Both the position numbers and the translations under genes were made by a program. From JABGPL01 sp964387885 (GTDB lineage Bacteria; Electryoneota; AABM5-125-24; Hatepunaeales; Hatepunaeaceae), in contig CAYLYZ010000094.1 in assembly GCA_964387885.1 (NCBI GenBank), positions 1 to 23,431 on the forward strand: a DNA stretch of 23,431 bases, given 5' to 3'. The notes below the pieces were generated by a model that had not been told where the DNA came from, did no database searches, and was given only the letters and a program-made list of their open reading frames with translations. This document shows, in pieces, positions 1 to 7,653 of this stretch (within the stretch, counting starts at the first letter, position 1; every line of letters begins with the position of its first letter).

Positions 1-120
1 TTTCAACGGCTTGCGGACCTCACTTTCGTACCGTTTTCTGTTTTCATCAAACCAGGCTTTATTGTTGTTTTCCCACAAGTCCGCCATGAACTGGAACGTT
101 TCACTACCTAAGGTCTTCAT
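1..120 (-). CDS. DUF2461 family protein, N-terminal 40 codons (cut by window edge)
   Basis: Reading the minus strand from ATG at 120 gives 40 uninterrupted codons running off the window edge. The peptide contains FQFMADLWENNNKAWFDENR followed by KRYE, the typical start of the DUF2461 (TIGR02453) family, in which a short helix precedes an N-N-x-x-W-F-x-x-N-[KR]-x-x-Y-[ED] signature. The biochemical role of the family is not known to me. The start is chosen because this signature normally lies about 10 to 20 residues from the N terminus. Only a weak purine-rich stretch precedes the ATG. The gene is divergent from the WbqC-like gene, with a shared intergenic region of about 200 bases. Confidence 0.8.
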   Translation of the reverse strand, partial: MKTLGSETFQFMADLWENNNKAWFDENRKRYESEVRKPLK

Positions 121-327
121 ATCTTCTTGCTCTTTTTTGTTAACAAATTCTAATATCACCCTACCGAACACGAAATATACGAAATTCTAATAATTTTTAC
201 AATTATCCTAATATCATAGAGCAATCTACCAATGATTCAGAAATTGCATAACATACTAAGCTTGCCAAATCGATAATATTTTTTACATTAAGGAAACACA
301 TTTCACCGAATAATTGGTTTTTGCACT

Positions 328-1065
328 GTGACAATACCTTCCATACCGGAAAAAAGCAAACTCGTCTCCAAAAAGAAGAAAACTGTCGTCATCCTTCAAT
401 CGAACTATATTCCCTGGAAAGGATACTTTGATCTGATTAATCTCGCTGATGAGTTTGTACTTTATGATGAAGTTCAATACACAAAGAACGACTGGCGCAA
501 CCGGAATGTTATAAAAACAAAAGCTGGGGCAAAGTGGCTGACGATCCCCGTTCGAGTCCGACGACTCGGACAGCGCATAAATGAAACTAATGTCTCCGAT
601 AGCCGTTGGAACCAAAAACACTGGAAAACCATCGAAACTAATTACTCGAAAGCTGCTCATTTCAACATTTTTAAGAGCCGTCTAAGGGATCTTTATCTCG
701 GATGTGAAGAGAAATCACTCAGCAGGATAAATGAAAGGTTTATCCGGGAGATGTGTGATATCATCGGTATCAAAACCCGGATCACTTCGTCCGCAATTTA
801 TAACGGTACGGGAGGAAAAACTGACAGGCTCGTGGATATCTGCAAAAAGGCAGGTGCTACTACTTACTTATCCGGACCAGCGGCAAAAACTTACATTAAT
901 CAGGGATTGTTCGCGGATGTCGACATAGAGCTCAGTTGGATGGATTATTCGGATTATCCTGAATACGATCAACTGTACCCTCCTTTTCAGCATACCGTCA
1001 GCATACTTGATCTTATTCTGAATAGAGGTTCAAACGCTCCAAATTACATGAAGAGTTTTATATGA
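328..1065 (+). CDS. WbqC-like family protein
   Basis: 245 residues, a usual length for the WbqC-like family (PF08889). Residues about 20-60 hold the family hallmark VVILQSNYIPWKGYFDLI followed by F-x-x-Y-D-[ED]-V-Q-Y-x-K-x-x-W-R-N-R-N. The C terminus has the F-x-x-T-x-S-I-L-D-L-I-x-N-x-G motif. The family occurs in O-antigen and other surface polysaccharide loci, and some members are thought to act as aminotransferase-like or acyl-modifying enzymes. The exact reaction is unproven. The only in-frame canonical start before the conserved core is GTG at 328, which has no clear ribosome-binding site. The frame is open back to 292, so an unusual start (ATA 310 or ATT 313) after AAGGA at 290 cannot be excluded. 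It lies 51 bases before a GT2 gene and probably shares its transcript. Confidence 0.88.
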   Translation: MTIPSIPEKSKLVSKKKKTVVILQSNYIPWKGYFDLINLADEFVLYDEVQYTKNDWRNRNVIKTKAGAKWLTIPVRVRRLGQRINETNVSDSRWNQKHWKTIETNYSKAAHFNIFKSRLRDLYLGCEEKSLSRINERFIREMCDIIGIKTRITSSAIYNGTGGKTDRLVDICKKAGATTYLSGPAAKTYINQGLFADVDIELSWMDYSDYPEYDQLYPPFQHTVSILDLILNRGSNAPNYMKSFI

Positions 1066-1116
1066 TTTTATTTCTAATAGATTGGATTAATTCACAGGAT
1101 TTATTGAGAGTGACAG

Positions 1117-2064
1117 ATGGATAAGCTCGAAATCTCAATTGTAATCCCGATTTACAATTCACAGACTACGATACGCGACCTTGTAACGACATTGATCAGG
1201 GAGCTGACAAATCGCTATTCATTCGAGATCATCCTTGTAAATGACGGAAGTAAAGACGGCAGTCAACATATCTGTCGTAAATTGTCAGAGGAAAACAGCT
1301 GCGTTAAGTACATATCATTCTTCAAAAATTTCGGACAGATCAACGCGATTATGGCGGGTTTCCGACAATCAATTGGTGAGATCGTTGTGGTGATGGACGA
1401 CGACCTTCAGAATCCTCCTTCAGAGATTCACAAGTTGATTGACTCTATACGTGAGAACGACTACGATTTCGTCTTTGGTGCACCTGAGAAGATTCAACAG
1501 CATTGGCTTAGGAGAATCGGTAGCTGGGCAAGTGTTAAAATGGCCGAGGTTGTATTCGGAAAACCCAAAGATTTATACCCATCGAGCTATTACTGCCTCA
1601 GACAGGAAATTGTCTCAGAGATAACCAAATACGAAGGACCATTCCCATACGTCTCTGGATTGCTTTTCCGTGTAACTGAGAACGGTGAAAATATCCCGGT
1701 CGAACACTTGCCGAGGATTCATGGAAAATCAGGTTATACATTCAAAAAGCTGTTTATGCTCTGGGTGAGTGGATTGACAAACTTTTCGGTTATCCCATTG
1801 CGAGTGTCTTCACTATTCGGCAGTCTATTTGCTATTTGTGGATTTATCTACCTTTCAATTATTCTGGCAGTCAAGATATTAAATCCAACGTATTACACAA
1901 CTGGCTGGCCATCAGTGATTGCATTGGTATTGTTCTTTTCAGGAGTACTTCTACTTGCTCTCGGGATAATGGGAGAATACATCGGTCGCATATTTATCAT
2001 GCTCAATAAAAAACCGCAATACGCGATTCGGGAGAAGTTGAATTGTGAGGACAAGTTGGAGTAG
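1117..2064 (+). CDS. Family 2 glycosyltransferase with two C-terminal membrane helices (ArnC/DPM1-like)
   Basis: 315 residues, the length of the polyprenyl-phosphate glycosyltransferase group (ArnC, GtrB, YfdH). Residues 7-100 are the GT-A core: SIVIPIYN at 7-14, VNDGS at 41-45 and the metal- and sugar-binding DDDLQNP at 94-100. The acceptor-side motif G-K-S-G-Y-T is at 203-208. Two hydrophobic helices follow at about 232-255 and 265-288, ending in the typical G-E-Y-I-G-R. It probably transfers a sugar from a nucleotide donor to undecaprenyl phosphate on the cytoplasmic side of the inner membrane. ATG 1117 is preceded by GAGAG. Together with the upstream WbqC-like gene it forms a small surface-glycan unit that ends at the terminator at 2102. 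The sugar cannot be predicted from sequence alone. Confidence 0.93.
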   Translation: MDKLEISIVIPIYNSQTTIRDLVTTLIRELTNRYSFEIILVNDGSKDGSQHICRKLSEENSCVKYISFFKNFGQINAIMAGFRQSIGEIVVVMDDDLQNPPSEIHKLIDSIRENDYDFVFGAPEKIQQHWLRRIGSWASVKMAEVVFGKPKDLYPSSYYCLRQEIVSEITKYEGPFPYVSGLLFRVTENGENIPVEHLPRIHGKSGYTFKKLFMLWVSGLTNFSVIPLRVSSLFGSLFAICGFIYLSIILAVKILNPTYYTTGWPSVIALVLFFSGVLLLALGIMGEYIGRIFIMLNKKPQYAIREKLNCEDKLE

Positions 2065-2101
2065 GGGTTGAATATCTTCAACCCTTTCAAAAGACGTGTG
2101 C

Positions 2102-2130
2102 CCCGGGCTATTTATTGCCCGGGTTTCTTT
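2102..2130 (+). terminator. Rho-independent terminator of the WbqC-GT2 unit
   Basis: A perfect 7-bp GC stem, CCCGGGC at 2102-2108 with GCCCGGG at 2117-2123, closes an 8-base loop and is followed by TTTCTTT. A weaker hairpin (GGGTTGAA 2065-2072 with TTCAACCC 2077-2084) lies directly after the GT2 stop codon. There is no T-run on the minus-strand side, so the terminator appears to act only on the plus strand. Confidence 0.88.
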
Positions 2131-2141
2131 ATAAACTACAC

Positions 2142-2390
2142 TTAAATTATCTCCTTATCTCTCAACCACTTTTCGAAAACTTCCGGAATTGTTTCACTTT
2201 TTTTTTGAGGATCAAATTGTTTATATAATTTACCCACCAGATCAGTCTGTAAAGTTGTTAGTGTTTGATCTTTTAGCAGGCATACAGGTTTTCTTAATGC
2301 ACGCATGTATCCAACCTCAAGGGTACATGCGGATTGAAGTATTCTTCCTCAAGCCTTTCAAACAGACTCTCACTTGCTGTGAAATAATAA
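2142..2390 (-). pseudogene. Decayed C-terminal remnant of a TIR-like / nucleoside-deoxyribosyltransferase-like gene
   Basis: The minus strand reads like protein for the whole gap but in two frames. From 2390 down to 2324 the frame encodes a segment with SESLFERLEEEYFNPHV. From 2321 down to the TAA at 2144-2142 the next frame encodes LEVGYMRALRKPVCLLKD, then TDLVGKLYKQFD and a W-L-R-D-K tail. Joined, they give NPHV-x-LEVGYM, matching the N-P-N-V-x-x-E-[VI]-G-Y-x-x-A-x-x-K-P-V signature of TIR-like and nucleoside 2-deoxyribosyltransferase-like folds, followed by a [TS]-D-[LI]-V-G-[KR]-L-Y motif. One base appears to be missing at 2322-2323. The 5' half is absent: the remnant begins right after the TAA of the neighbouring T9SS gene. 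The family assignment comes from motif memory and is moderately sure. The decayed coding character is clear. Confidence 0.65.
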
Positions 2391-3209
2391 TTACTTTACG
2401 AAAACAACCTGCTGAGTTATCTGGCGCTCCCCATTCGAAAGCACAATCCAATACACACCTGTTGACACATCACCCGCATTCCAGTAAATCGATTGATTTC
2501 CGCCTGATTGATAACCGTAGAAAAGACTTCTGACCTGGCGTCCGGATTGATCCAGGACTTGCAGAGCCACATTTGAGTTGAAAGGCAGATAATAGCTGAT
2601 ACTGGTCATTGAATTAAAAGGATTTGGAAAAGCAGGATTAAGCATAAGCTCACCTGAAACCGGCTCTATTTCACGACTTATACTATTCTCTTCATCCCCG
2701 AAAACAACATCATCAAAATAGATTTTACCATCGGAAAACGGTGCAATTAACTGAACATTAATTGATGTAACTCCATCGCGGACATTTACGGAATGCGTCG
2801 TCTGTGACCAATCTGATGATGAACTGCCATCGAGTTGCGTTGGTGGCATCACCGGACGGTTACCCATCCACATTATGACATAGATATTAAAATCGAAATC
2901 ACCTTCCTCAGTTCTGGAATATACAGACAAATCATAAGATTCACCTGCGTCAAAGTCCCTGATTCCCTGGTTCCAGTAGACAATCGGTGCGTCACCGGTT
3001 TTTGTGATCGACACACATTTTTCACCTGTCCGGGCTCCTTCAGTTTCCCAGATAAACTCAGTATTTGGCGGTTCCCCATCCGGTGATCCGGAAGTCCAGT
3101 AATCGGGATTACTCCTCTCACCGTCTTCAAATGACGGATTAAGCACCAGATTTTGTGCTGACAAAGAAGTTACCAGCAAAATCGAAAATAAAAGAATCGC
3201 TGTTTTCAT
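2391..3209 (-). CDS. Secreted carbohydrate-binding-module-type protein with T9SS sorting domain
   Basis: 272 residues from ATG 3209. The frame stays open to 3338, but the start at 3209 has AGGAGT seven bases upstream and opens a clean signal peptide (MKTAILLFSILLVTSLSAQ). Residues about 20-172 resemble the galactose-binding-like fold of CBM4/9-type modules: N-P-S-F-E-x-G near the start and Y-F-D-D-V-V-F at the end. Residues about 188-272 are a Por/type IX secretion C-terminal domain: NPAFPNPFN, then a hydrophobic V-L-D-Q-S-G-R-Q-V strand, G-V-Y and a final V-F-V-K. No catalytic residues are recognisable. It is probably exported across the outer membrane and left at the surface, possibly as a glycan-binding protein. 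A terminator separates it from the large upstream gene, so it should have its own promoter in 3210-3336. Confidence 0.85.
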   Translation of the reverse strand: MKTAILLFSILLVTSLSAQNLVLNPSFEDGERSNPDYWTSGSPDGEPPNTEFIWETEGARTGEKCVSITKTGDAPIVYWNQGIRDFDAGESYDLSVYSRTEEGDFDFNIYVIMWMGNRPVMPPTQLDGSSSSDWSQTTHSVNVRDGVTSINVQLIAPFSDGKIYFDDVVFGDEENSISREIEPVSGELMLNPAFPNPFNSMTSISYYLPFNSNVALQVLDQSGRQVRSLFYGYQSGGNQSIYWNAGDVSTGVYWIVLSNGERQITQQVVFVK

Positions 3210-3320
3210 AATGACTCCTATTAAAAACAAAATTGAATTACCTGCCACTTGACTTTCTCTACCGCTCCCATAACATGAAACATACAAACTCAAAGCAAAT
3301 TCGGGAATAAACTGGTGGGA

Positions 3321-3380
3321 TTTTTTGACAACAGTCAAAAAAAGTTCACGCTTCTACTCGAAAAGAACAGAAGCGTGAAC
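3321..3380 (-). terminator. Terminator downstream of the large T9SS repeat protein
   Basis: A perfect 12-bp stem (GTTCACGCTTCT 3344-3355 with AGAAGCGTGAAC 3369-3380, 13-base loop) is followed, in minus-strand direction, by seven T (3343-3337). It sits 48 bases past the stop codon of the 1138-residue gene. Directly after it lies a second A/T-capped hairpin, TTTTTTGAC 3321-3329 with GTCAAAAAA 3334-3342. The two overlap in the A/T run and cannot form fully at the same time, so they could be alternative structures. Confidence 0.85.
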
Positions 3381-3428
3381 CGTTAATCTGAGATCTTTTC
3401 CCTGCATCGGAAATTTAGGAATTAAGTT

Positions 3429-6400
3429 CTACTTCACCAGCATCATTTTTAAGTTATGCACACCGCCTAAACTCTCCAGCCGTGCAATATACAGTCCAGA
3501 AGAAACAATCTCGGCATCCCACTCAATAGTGTGATGACCCGCAACTACTTGCCCATCAATTAAGACACATACAAAACGACCCGATATGTCATAAACTCTT
3601 AGTGAAACATTTCCGTCTTCGGGTAACCCAAATTTGATTTGAGTTATGTTATTGAATGGATTGGGATAGTTCTGATTCAGGTAATATTCAAGTGGGATTT
3701 CTGCCTTCCGGTCGACGACAATCACTAAGAAAGAATCCGTCCCATAAACTAATCGTTTTCCAGCAGTGGTTACAACTACATCCAGATTTACTTCGATGTC
3801 ATTAGCTGAATCCCAATACTTAAGTTCAAAGGTTTCACCTTCAGAGAGCCCATCCTTTTCTTCAGTAGACTCGTCATCCCCCCACACAGCCAGCCCACAT
3901 CTGCTGTCGGAATCAATTGTTCCGATTCCGACTGATTCTCCATCTGAGTTAAATGCTCCGATTTGATCACCGGCATGCGGTTGAGTACCGGTAATGCCAG
4001 TGATGAGTACACTCATATTTTCACCCGTCCTGTCATTGCGAACGAAGTGAAGCAATCCCGCAGATAGTTCGAACGAAAGAGATTGCTTCGTCGCTACGTT
4101 CCTCGCAAAGACAAGTTCCTCCTGTTCCGCTGGATAATTCAAAATCACATCCTCATCAACCCTAACCTGATACCCCTGCGTCTCCCGCCAGGGAGGCATG
4201 TTAGAGAAGTTGAAAGCCGGAAGCATGAAATTTCCATCACCATCTTTAGCGATTAAAACATTATCAATAATCGGAGAAAGGACAAAATAATCCGGAGCAC
4301 TGGCATCAAGTTCATAGGTTGGATAGTATGCGATCAGGTTCCATTCTCTTTCAAGCGGAATATCTGCATCTGTCGGGATCGGTTCGCCAGACCAGCATGC
4401 TTCAACATCCTCATCGACTTTAATGAGATATCCCTCTACCAGATTCCAATACGGGATATTATTGAAACCAAATTCCGGCAAATAGAACCTTCCGTCTTCG
4501 TCTTTCAGAAGTGACAGGTGATGATTGTCATCGTCGATGCGAAGTTGTTCGGTCATGAGGATGACATCAGGTCCTTCATCACGTTCCCACATCTCTTCGG
4601 GAGGAGTCACATTGATAGAAATCATGTTCCAGCCGTGATGAATCGGTACTGCCAGTTCGCGCAATAACTCGCTGAGGGTGAGGGTGATTGCTATTTCAGC
4701 AGAAAGCCCGTTCTGATCTTCAACCTCGAACACCAGGTTGTAAACGCCGTTTTCACCCGCATCAGTTTGCCACGAAAAATCCCCTGTGTTATCTTCATTA
4801 TCGATAAACTCAGCTCCCAGTTCTCCCGTGCCATCGTCGTCAGTTATCCGCAACGTAAGATCGTCACCCTCAAGATCGAGATCAACGTCGTTTGCTGCAA
4901 GTGTAAATTCTACCATTTCACCTGCTTGAGCTCCAATCTCCTCAGGCGCATTGATCCACACTGGAGCATCATTAACTGGGCGGATGATCAAGATGAAATC
5001 AGTAAACAACATCCTGCCTTCTTCCGTCACACCGATAATTGAAATTTCCACGCCATCTGGAATATTGAAATTTGGATCTGGATCGAAAAACAGAATCTCA
5101 TTCCCGTCGATATTCATATTCAGCTCGTTGGGTGCCCCAGCTATCTCATAGTCCAATTGACCGCAGTCATCTCGAGGAGGTGCATCATGCACCGGCCAGA
5201 CAATAAGGAAAAACCTGTCTTCGGCCGTTAAACCCTCTGGGTCTTCAGCAGTCACTGAAATCTCAACACCATTAGGCAGGACATATTCCTGCTCAGGCGA
5301 GAATGATAATATATCATCCTCATCGATTTCCATATTGAGTTCTTCCGGTGCCCCATCAAAGCTGAATGTTAGTTCATCATCATTTTCTATGTCGAAAAAA
5401 ACCTCGTTAAGATCAGCAACATAATCTACCCATTCTTCACCATCAATCTGAATAAAGACATCATCTAAATCGACAATGTCTACCCGCCCAGGATCTTCAT
5501 CCACCCCCACATCATCAATTTGAGCCCCAAACCTCCACCCCTCGCCACGTCTCTCCTCAGAAACAAAATCATCAATCCTCTGAACAACAAAAGGAGCATC
5601 GTTCACTGGACGAATCGCGAGATTGAAAACATCCTCAGCTGTCTCCCCTGCCTGATCTTCAGCTGTAACTGTAATGTCAGTTCCATCTGGCAGATTGAAA
5701 TTCGGTTCCGAATCGAAAAACAGGTTGTTTTGCTCATCAATGTCGATGTTAAGCTCATCAACCCCACCACCAAAACCGAAACTCAGTTCGTCACCGTCCA
5801 CATCGAAGAACACATCATCAAGATCTGCGATTACAATAACACCAGCGTCCTCAACGGCGATGAAATCATCAATAGGCTCAACCACCTCAGGCGCATCATT
5901 CACCGGTCGAATCACAAGGTTAAAGATATCCTCGGTTACAGCCTCGAAGTTCTCTGCTGCCACAGTAATTTCGACACCACCAGGCAGGTTGTAATTTTCA
6001 TCCGGATTGAAGAAAAGGATGTTTTCCCAGTTTATATTCATATTAAGTTGCTCAGGAGCATCAACAATAGTGTACATCAACTCCTCACCGTTGACGTCTT
6101 CGAAAACATTATCAAGATCAGCAACGTCCACGCGTCCCGGATCTTCGTTCACACGGATATCGGGAATCGGCCCTACTACAATTGGACGATCTCCTCCCTG
6201 CACCGGGTTAATAACCAGGGTGAATCGGTCTTCTACTGCAGCACCATCAGGATCCTCAGCTCTAACAGTAATTCTGACACCTTCCTCCAGGAAAAAGCCT
6301 CTGTCGGGGTCAAAAAAAAGTATATTATCCTCGTCGATGACCATATTGATCTCGTCAGGTGCGTCCCTTAAGTTAAATGTCAGTTCGTCTCCATCAACAT

Positions 6401-6845
6401 CGAAGAACACCTCATCCAGATCCGCTACATCAACACGACCCGGATCCTCGTTAACCTCGATGTCCCATACAGGTTCCACTACAACAGGCGGATCGTTCAC
6501 CGGACGGATCACAAGATTAAAAACAACTTCTGCCATCATACCCTCTTCGTCCTCTGCAACTACGACGATATCGACACCATCAGGCAAGTTGTAATTTTCA
6601 TCAGGATTGAAGAAAAGGATGCCATTCCAGTCGATGTCCATGTTAAGCCCATCGGGTGCATTAACAAACATGAAAACAAGTTCGTTGCCTTCCAATACCC
6701 CCTCAAAAACTTCATTCAGGTCGGCGATTCTTACAAAACCCGGATCCTCGTTCACAATTATGTCTTGGATGGGATTCTGCGCATGCAATGAACTGACGAT
6801 TGAAAACAATAGGATAATGAACAAAATTAAAAATGCAGTTTTCAT
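3429..6845 (-). CDS. Large secreted cadherin/Ig-like repeat protein with T9SS sorting domain
   Basis: 1138 residues, strongly acidic. Signal peptide 1-22 (MKTAFLILFIILLFSIVSSL, then HAQ). About six cadherin-like units follow, each opening with V-N-E-D-P-G and closing with R-P-V-N-D-A-P: near 26-122, 123-224, 225-321, 322-420, 421-556 (enlarged) and 557-628 (front half lost). A different Ig-like unit fills about 629-726. A region with H-H-G-W-N-M-I-S-I-N and repeated P-x-W-x-x-x-x-G-Y at 730-905 is common in FCB surface proteins. The end is a T9SS domain at about 1055-1138 (NQNYPNPFNNITQIKFGLP). The Asp-rich loops suggest calcium-stiffened rods. It probably works as a surface adhesin or scaffold; no enzyme domain is visible. 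GGAG lies eight bases before the ATG. Residues about 911-939 are encoded by a palindromic repeat (4031-4113). Confidence 0.92.
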   Translation of the reverse strand: MKTAFLILFIILLFSIVSSLHAQNPIQDIIVNEDPGFVRIADLNEVFEGVLEGNELVFMFVNAPDGLNMDIDWNGILFFNPDENYNLPDGVDIVVVAEDEEGMMAEVVFNLVIRPVNDPPVVVEPVWDIEVNEDPGRVDVADLDEVFFDVDGDELTFNLRDAPDEINMVIDEDNILFFDPDRGFFLEEGVRITVRAEDPDGAAVEDRFTLVINPVQGGDRPIVVGPIPDIRVNEDPGRVDVADLDNVFEDVNGEELMYTIVDAPEQLNMNINWENILFFNPDENYNLPGGVEITVAAENFEAVTEDIFNLVIRPVNDAPEVVEPIDDFIAVEDAGVIVIADLDDVFFDVDGDELSFGFGGGVDELNIDIDEQNNLFFDSEPNFNLPDGTDITVTAEDQAGETAEDVFNLAIRPVNDAPFVVQRIDDFVSEERRGEGWRFGAQIDDVGVDEDPGRVDIVDLDDVFIQIDGEEWVDYVADLNEVFFDIENDDELTFSFDGAPEELNMEIDEDDILSFSPEQEYVLPNGVEISVTAEDPEGLTAEDRFFLIVWPVHDAPPRDDCGQLDYEIAGAPNELNMNIDGNEILFFDPDPNFNIPDGVEISIIGVTEEGRMLFTDFILIIRPVNDAPVWINAPEEIGAQAGEMVEFTLAANDVDLDLEGDDLTLRITDDDGTGELGAEFIDNEDNTGDFSWQTDAGENGVYNLVFEVEDQNGLSAEIAITLTLSELLRELAVPIHHGWNMISINVTPPEEMWERDEGPDVILMTEQLRIDDDNHHLSLLKDEDGRFYLPEFGFNNIPYWNLVEGYLIKVDEDVEACWSGEPIPTDADIPLEREWNLIAYYPTYELDASAPDYFVLSPIIDNVLIAKDGDGNFMLPAFNFSNMPPWRETQGYQVRVDEDVILNYPAEQEELVFARNVATKQSLSFELSAGLLHFVRNDRTGENMSVLITGITGTQPHAGDQIGAFNSDGESVGIGTIDSDSRCGLAVWGDDESTEEKDGLSEGETFELKYWDSANDIEVNLDVVVTTAGKRLVYGTDSFLVIVVDRKAEIPLEYYLNQNYPNPFNNITQIKFGLPEDGNVSLRVYDISGRFVCVLIDGQVVAGHHTIEWDAEIVSSGLYIARLESLGGVHNLKMMLVK
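4031..4113. repeat. Imperfect palindromic dispersed-type repeat inside a coding region
   Basis: The left arm (TGTCATTGCGAACGAAGTGA then AGCAATC, 4031-4057) is the imperfect inverse of the right arm (GATTGCTTCG... to CGCAAAGACA, 4081-4113). The two are joined by 23 bases. This CATTGCGA...GAAGCAATC / GATTGCTTCG...CGCAATGACA design is a dispersed palindrome I know from many unrelated bacterial genomes, normally between genes. Here it is read through in frame and encodes residues about 911-939 of the repeat protein, including ATKQSL and HFVRND, which do not fit the surrounding acidic composition. There is no second copy in the window. Confidence 0.75.
5513..6770 (-). repeat. Tandem domain repeats visible at DNA level within the cadherin-like gene
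   Basis: Consecutive units of about 290-300 bases share long near-identical stretches. An example is the TTGTAATTTTCATC(C/A)GG then ATTGAAGAAAAGGATG block near 5991-6020 and again near 6591-6620. GATCCTC followed by GTT(A/C)AC recurs at the start of units near 6135, 6440 and 6740. This points to recent unequal duplication of domains. Further units up to about 4950 are more diverged. The boundaries given cover only the clearest part. Confidence 0.7.
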
Positions 6846-7164
6846 TTTTTTACTCCATAATGTAAAGTGAATAATTTGCTTGATTTATTTCACAAACATT
6901 ACCCTCCTAATCCTTTAAGTAACCATCACGTTTATAGGTAGCTGTTTGGTCGTTTACATTGAGTTCTATCCCTGAGATCGAGGAAATCAGGAATCTCATA
7001 TTCTCAACTGTTGGAGTTGAAGCAATTCAGTGATTGTTATCGGAATTTCTCTAATCCACTGTCTGCATACCGGGATTGGAAATCCGTGAAATCTAATCCT
7101 GCTCAAGAACATAAATTAAAGCATTGTTGTAGGGACTCGTAACGTGCAATTAAACAACGTATAA

Positions 7165-7242
7165 TCCCCGGAGTAGCGAAGTTTGCTTTGTGTTCTAACG
7201 AGGCTGACAAACGCGAAGTCGTTAATTCACCAAATCCGGGGA
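7165..7242. repeat. Candidate second palindromic element
   Basis: TCCCCGGA (7165-7172) is exactly inverted as TCCGGGGA (7235-7242), 62 bases apart. Inside lie AGCGAAGTTTGCTTTGT and ACAAACGCGAAGTCGT, which pair imperfectly with each other. The layout resembles a short dispersed palindromic element but differs in sequence from the one at 4031. No second copy is present in the window. Confidence 0.45.
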
Positions 7243-7522
7243 CTTAATTCCTGTAGCTGGATGTATCAATGGCACCGGTTTTGATAATTTCAGTGCTTAG
7301 GGCTGCCAGTCATCAAAAAGAAGATGATGGCAGGAAAGGTGAAAGATAATCTCTGCAAGGTCATTAATAGGTGATTTCGATCCTTGAGAGAATCAGTATT
7401 TAGACCACTGTAGATCGGGATTTTTGACGGAAGAATGCTATGTTATGTAGATTTGACACAGTTATTTGATCAGCAATATTCGTAAAATCTGTTGTGACTC
7501 ATTTTCGACCTACATACTTGGG

Positions 7523-7551
7523 AATATAAAGCTTTAATTTGATGCTGTCAA
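7523..7551 (-). promoter_or_regulatory. Sigma-70-type promoter pointing at the large repeat-protein gene
   Basis: On the minus strand TTGACA (7551-7546) and TATATT (7528-7523) are separated by exactly 17 bases. This is a full -35 box and a five-of-six -10 box. Transcription would begin near 7516 and proceed towards the repeat protein at 6845, giving a leader of about 670 bases. It lies 103 bases beyond the end of the zinc-ribbon gene, so it is placed to begin a new transcription unit. Confidence 0.6.
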
Positions 7552-7653
7552 GAAAAAATGGTCGGCAATTTCCCTTTTTCTCCCTAATTCATTCTGATAA
7601 TATTCTGACTACTTTACAAGAGCAGGATTAACATACAACATCCTAAAGAAATC

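Larger units (their letters stand above)
6846..7653. other. Gene-free stretch: long leader or decayed/repeat DNA
   Basis: I see no convincing gene in these 808 bases. It holds a minus-strand sigma-70-type promoter (7523-7551), a palindromic unit closed by TCCCCGGA/TCCGGGGA (7165-7242) and a hairpin CTGCCA(G)TCATC / GATGATGGCAG (7303-7333). Three very short minus-strand frames follow: 7112-6996 (38 codons), 6999-6907 (30 codons, ATGA overlap with the first) and a 4-codon frame at 6899 behind AGGAGGG. No tRNA fold or CRISPR is apparent. It is either a long leader of the repeat-protein gene or a pile-up of intergenic repeats. Confidence 0.6.

Noticed and set aside
2189..2533. A 114-codon plus-strand frame
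   Set aside because: It lies antisense to the gene remnant and the T9SS domain, both of which have recognisable minus-strand protein sequence.
3210..3338. The longer start of the small T9SS protein at 3338
   Set aside because: The extra 43 residues precede a complete signal peptide that has its own AGGAGT ribosome-binding site.
5520..6371. A 283-codon plus-strand frame, with others at 6007-6594 and 5674-5994
   Set aside because: They are antisense to the cadherin-like repeats. The repeated, Asp-rich coding strand keeps the opposite strand free of stops, and the translations are repetitive and match nothing.
7440..7480. Plus-strand TTGACA at 7453 as a promoter
   Set aside because: The -10 region is poor and no plus-strand gene follows for several kilobases.
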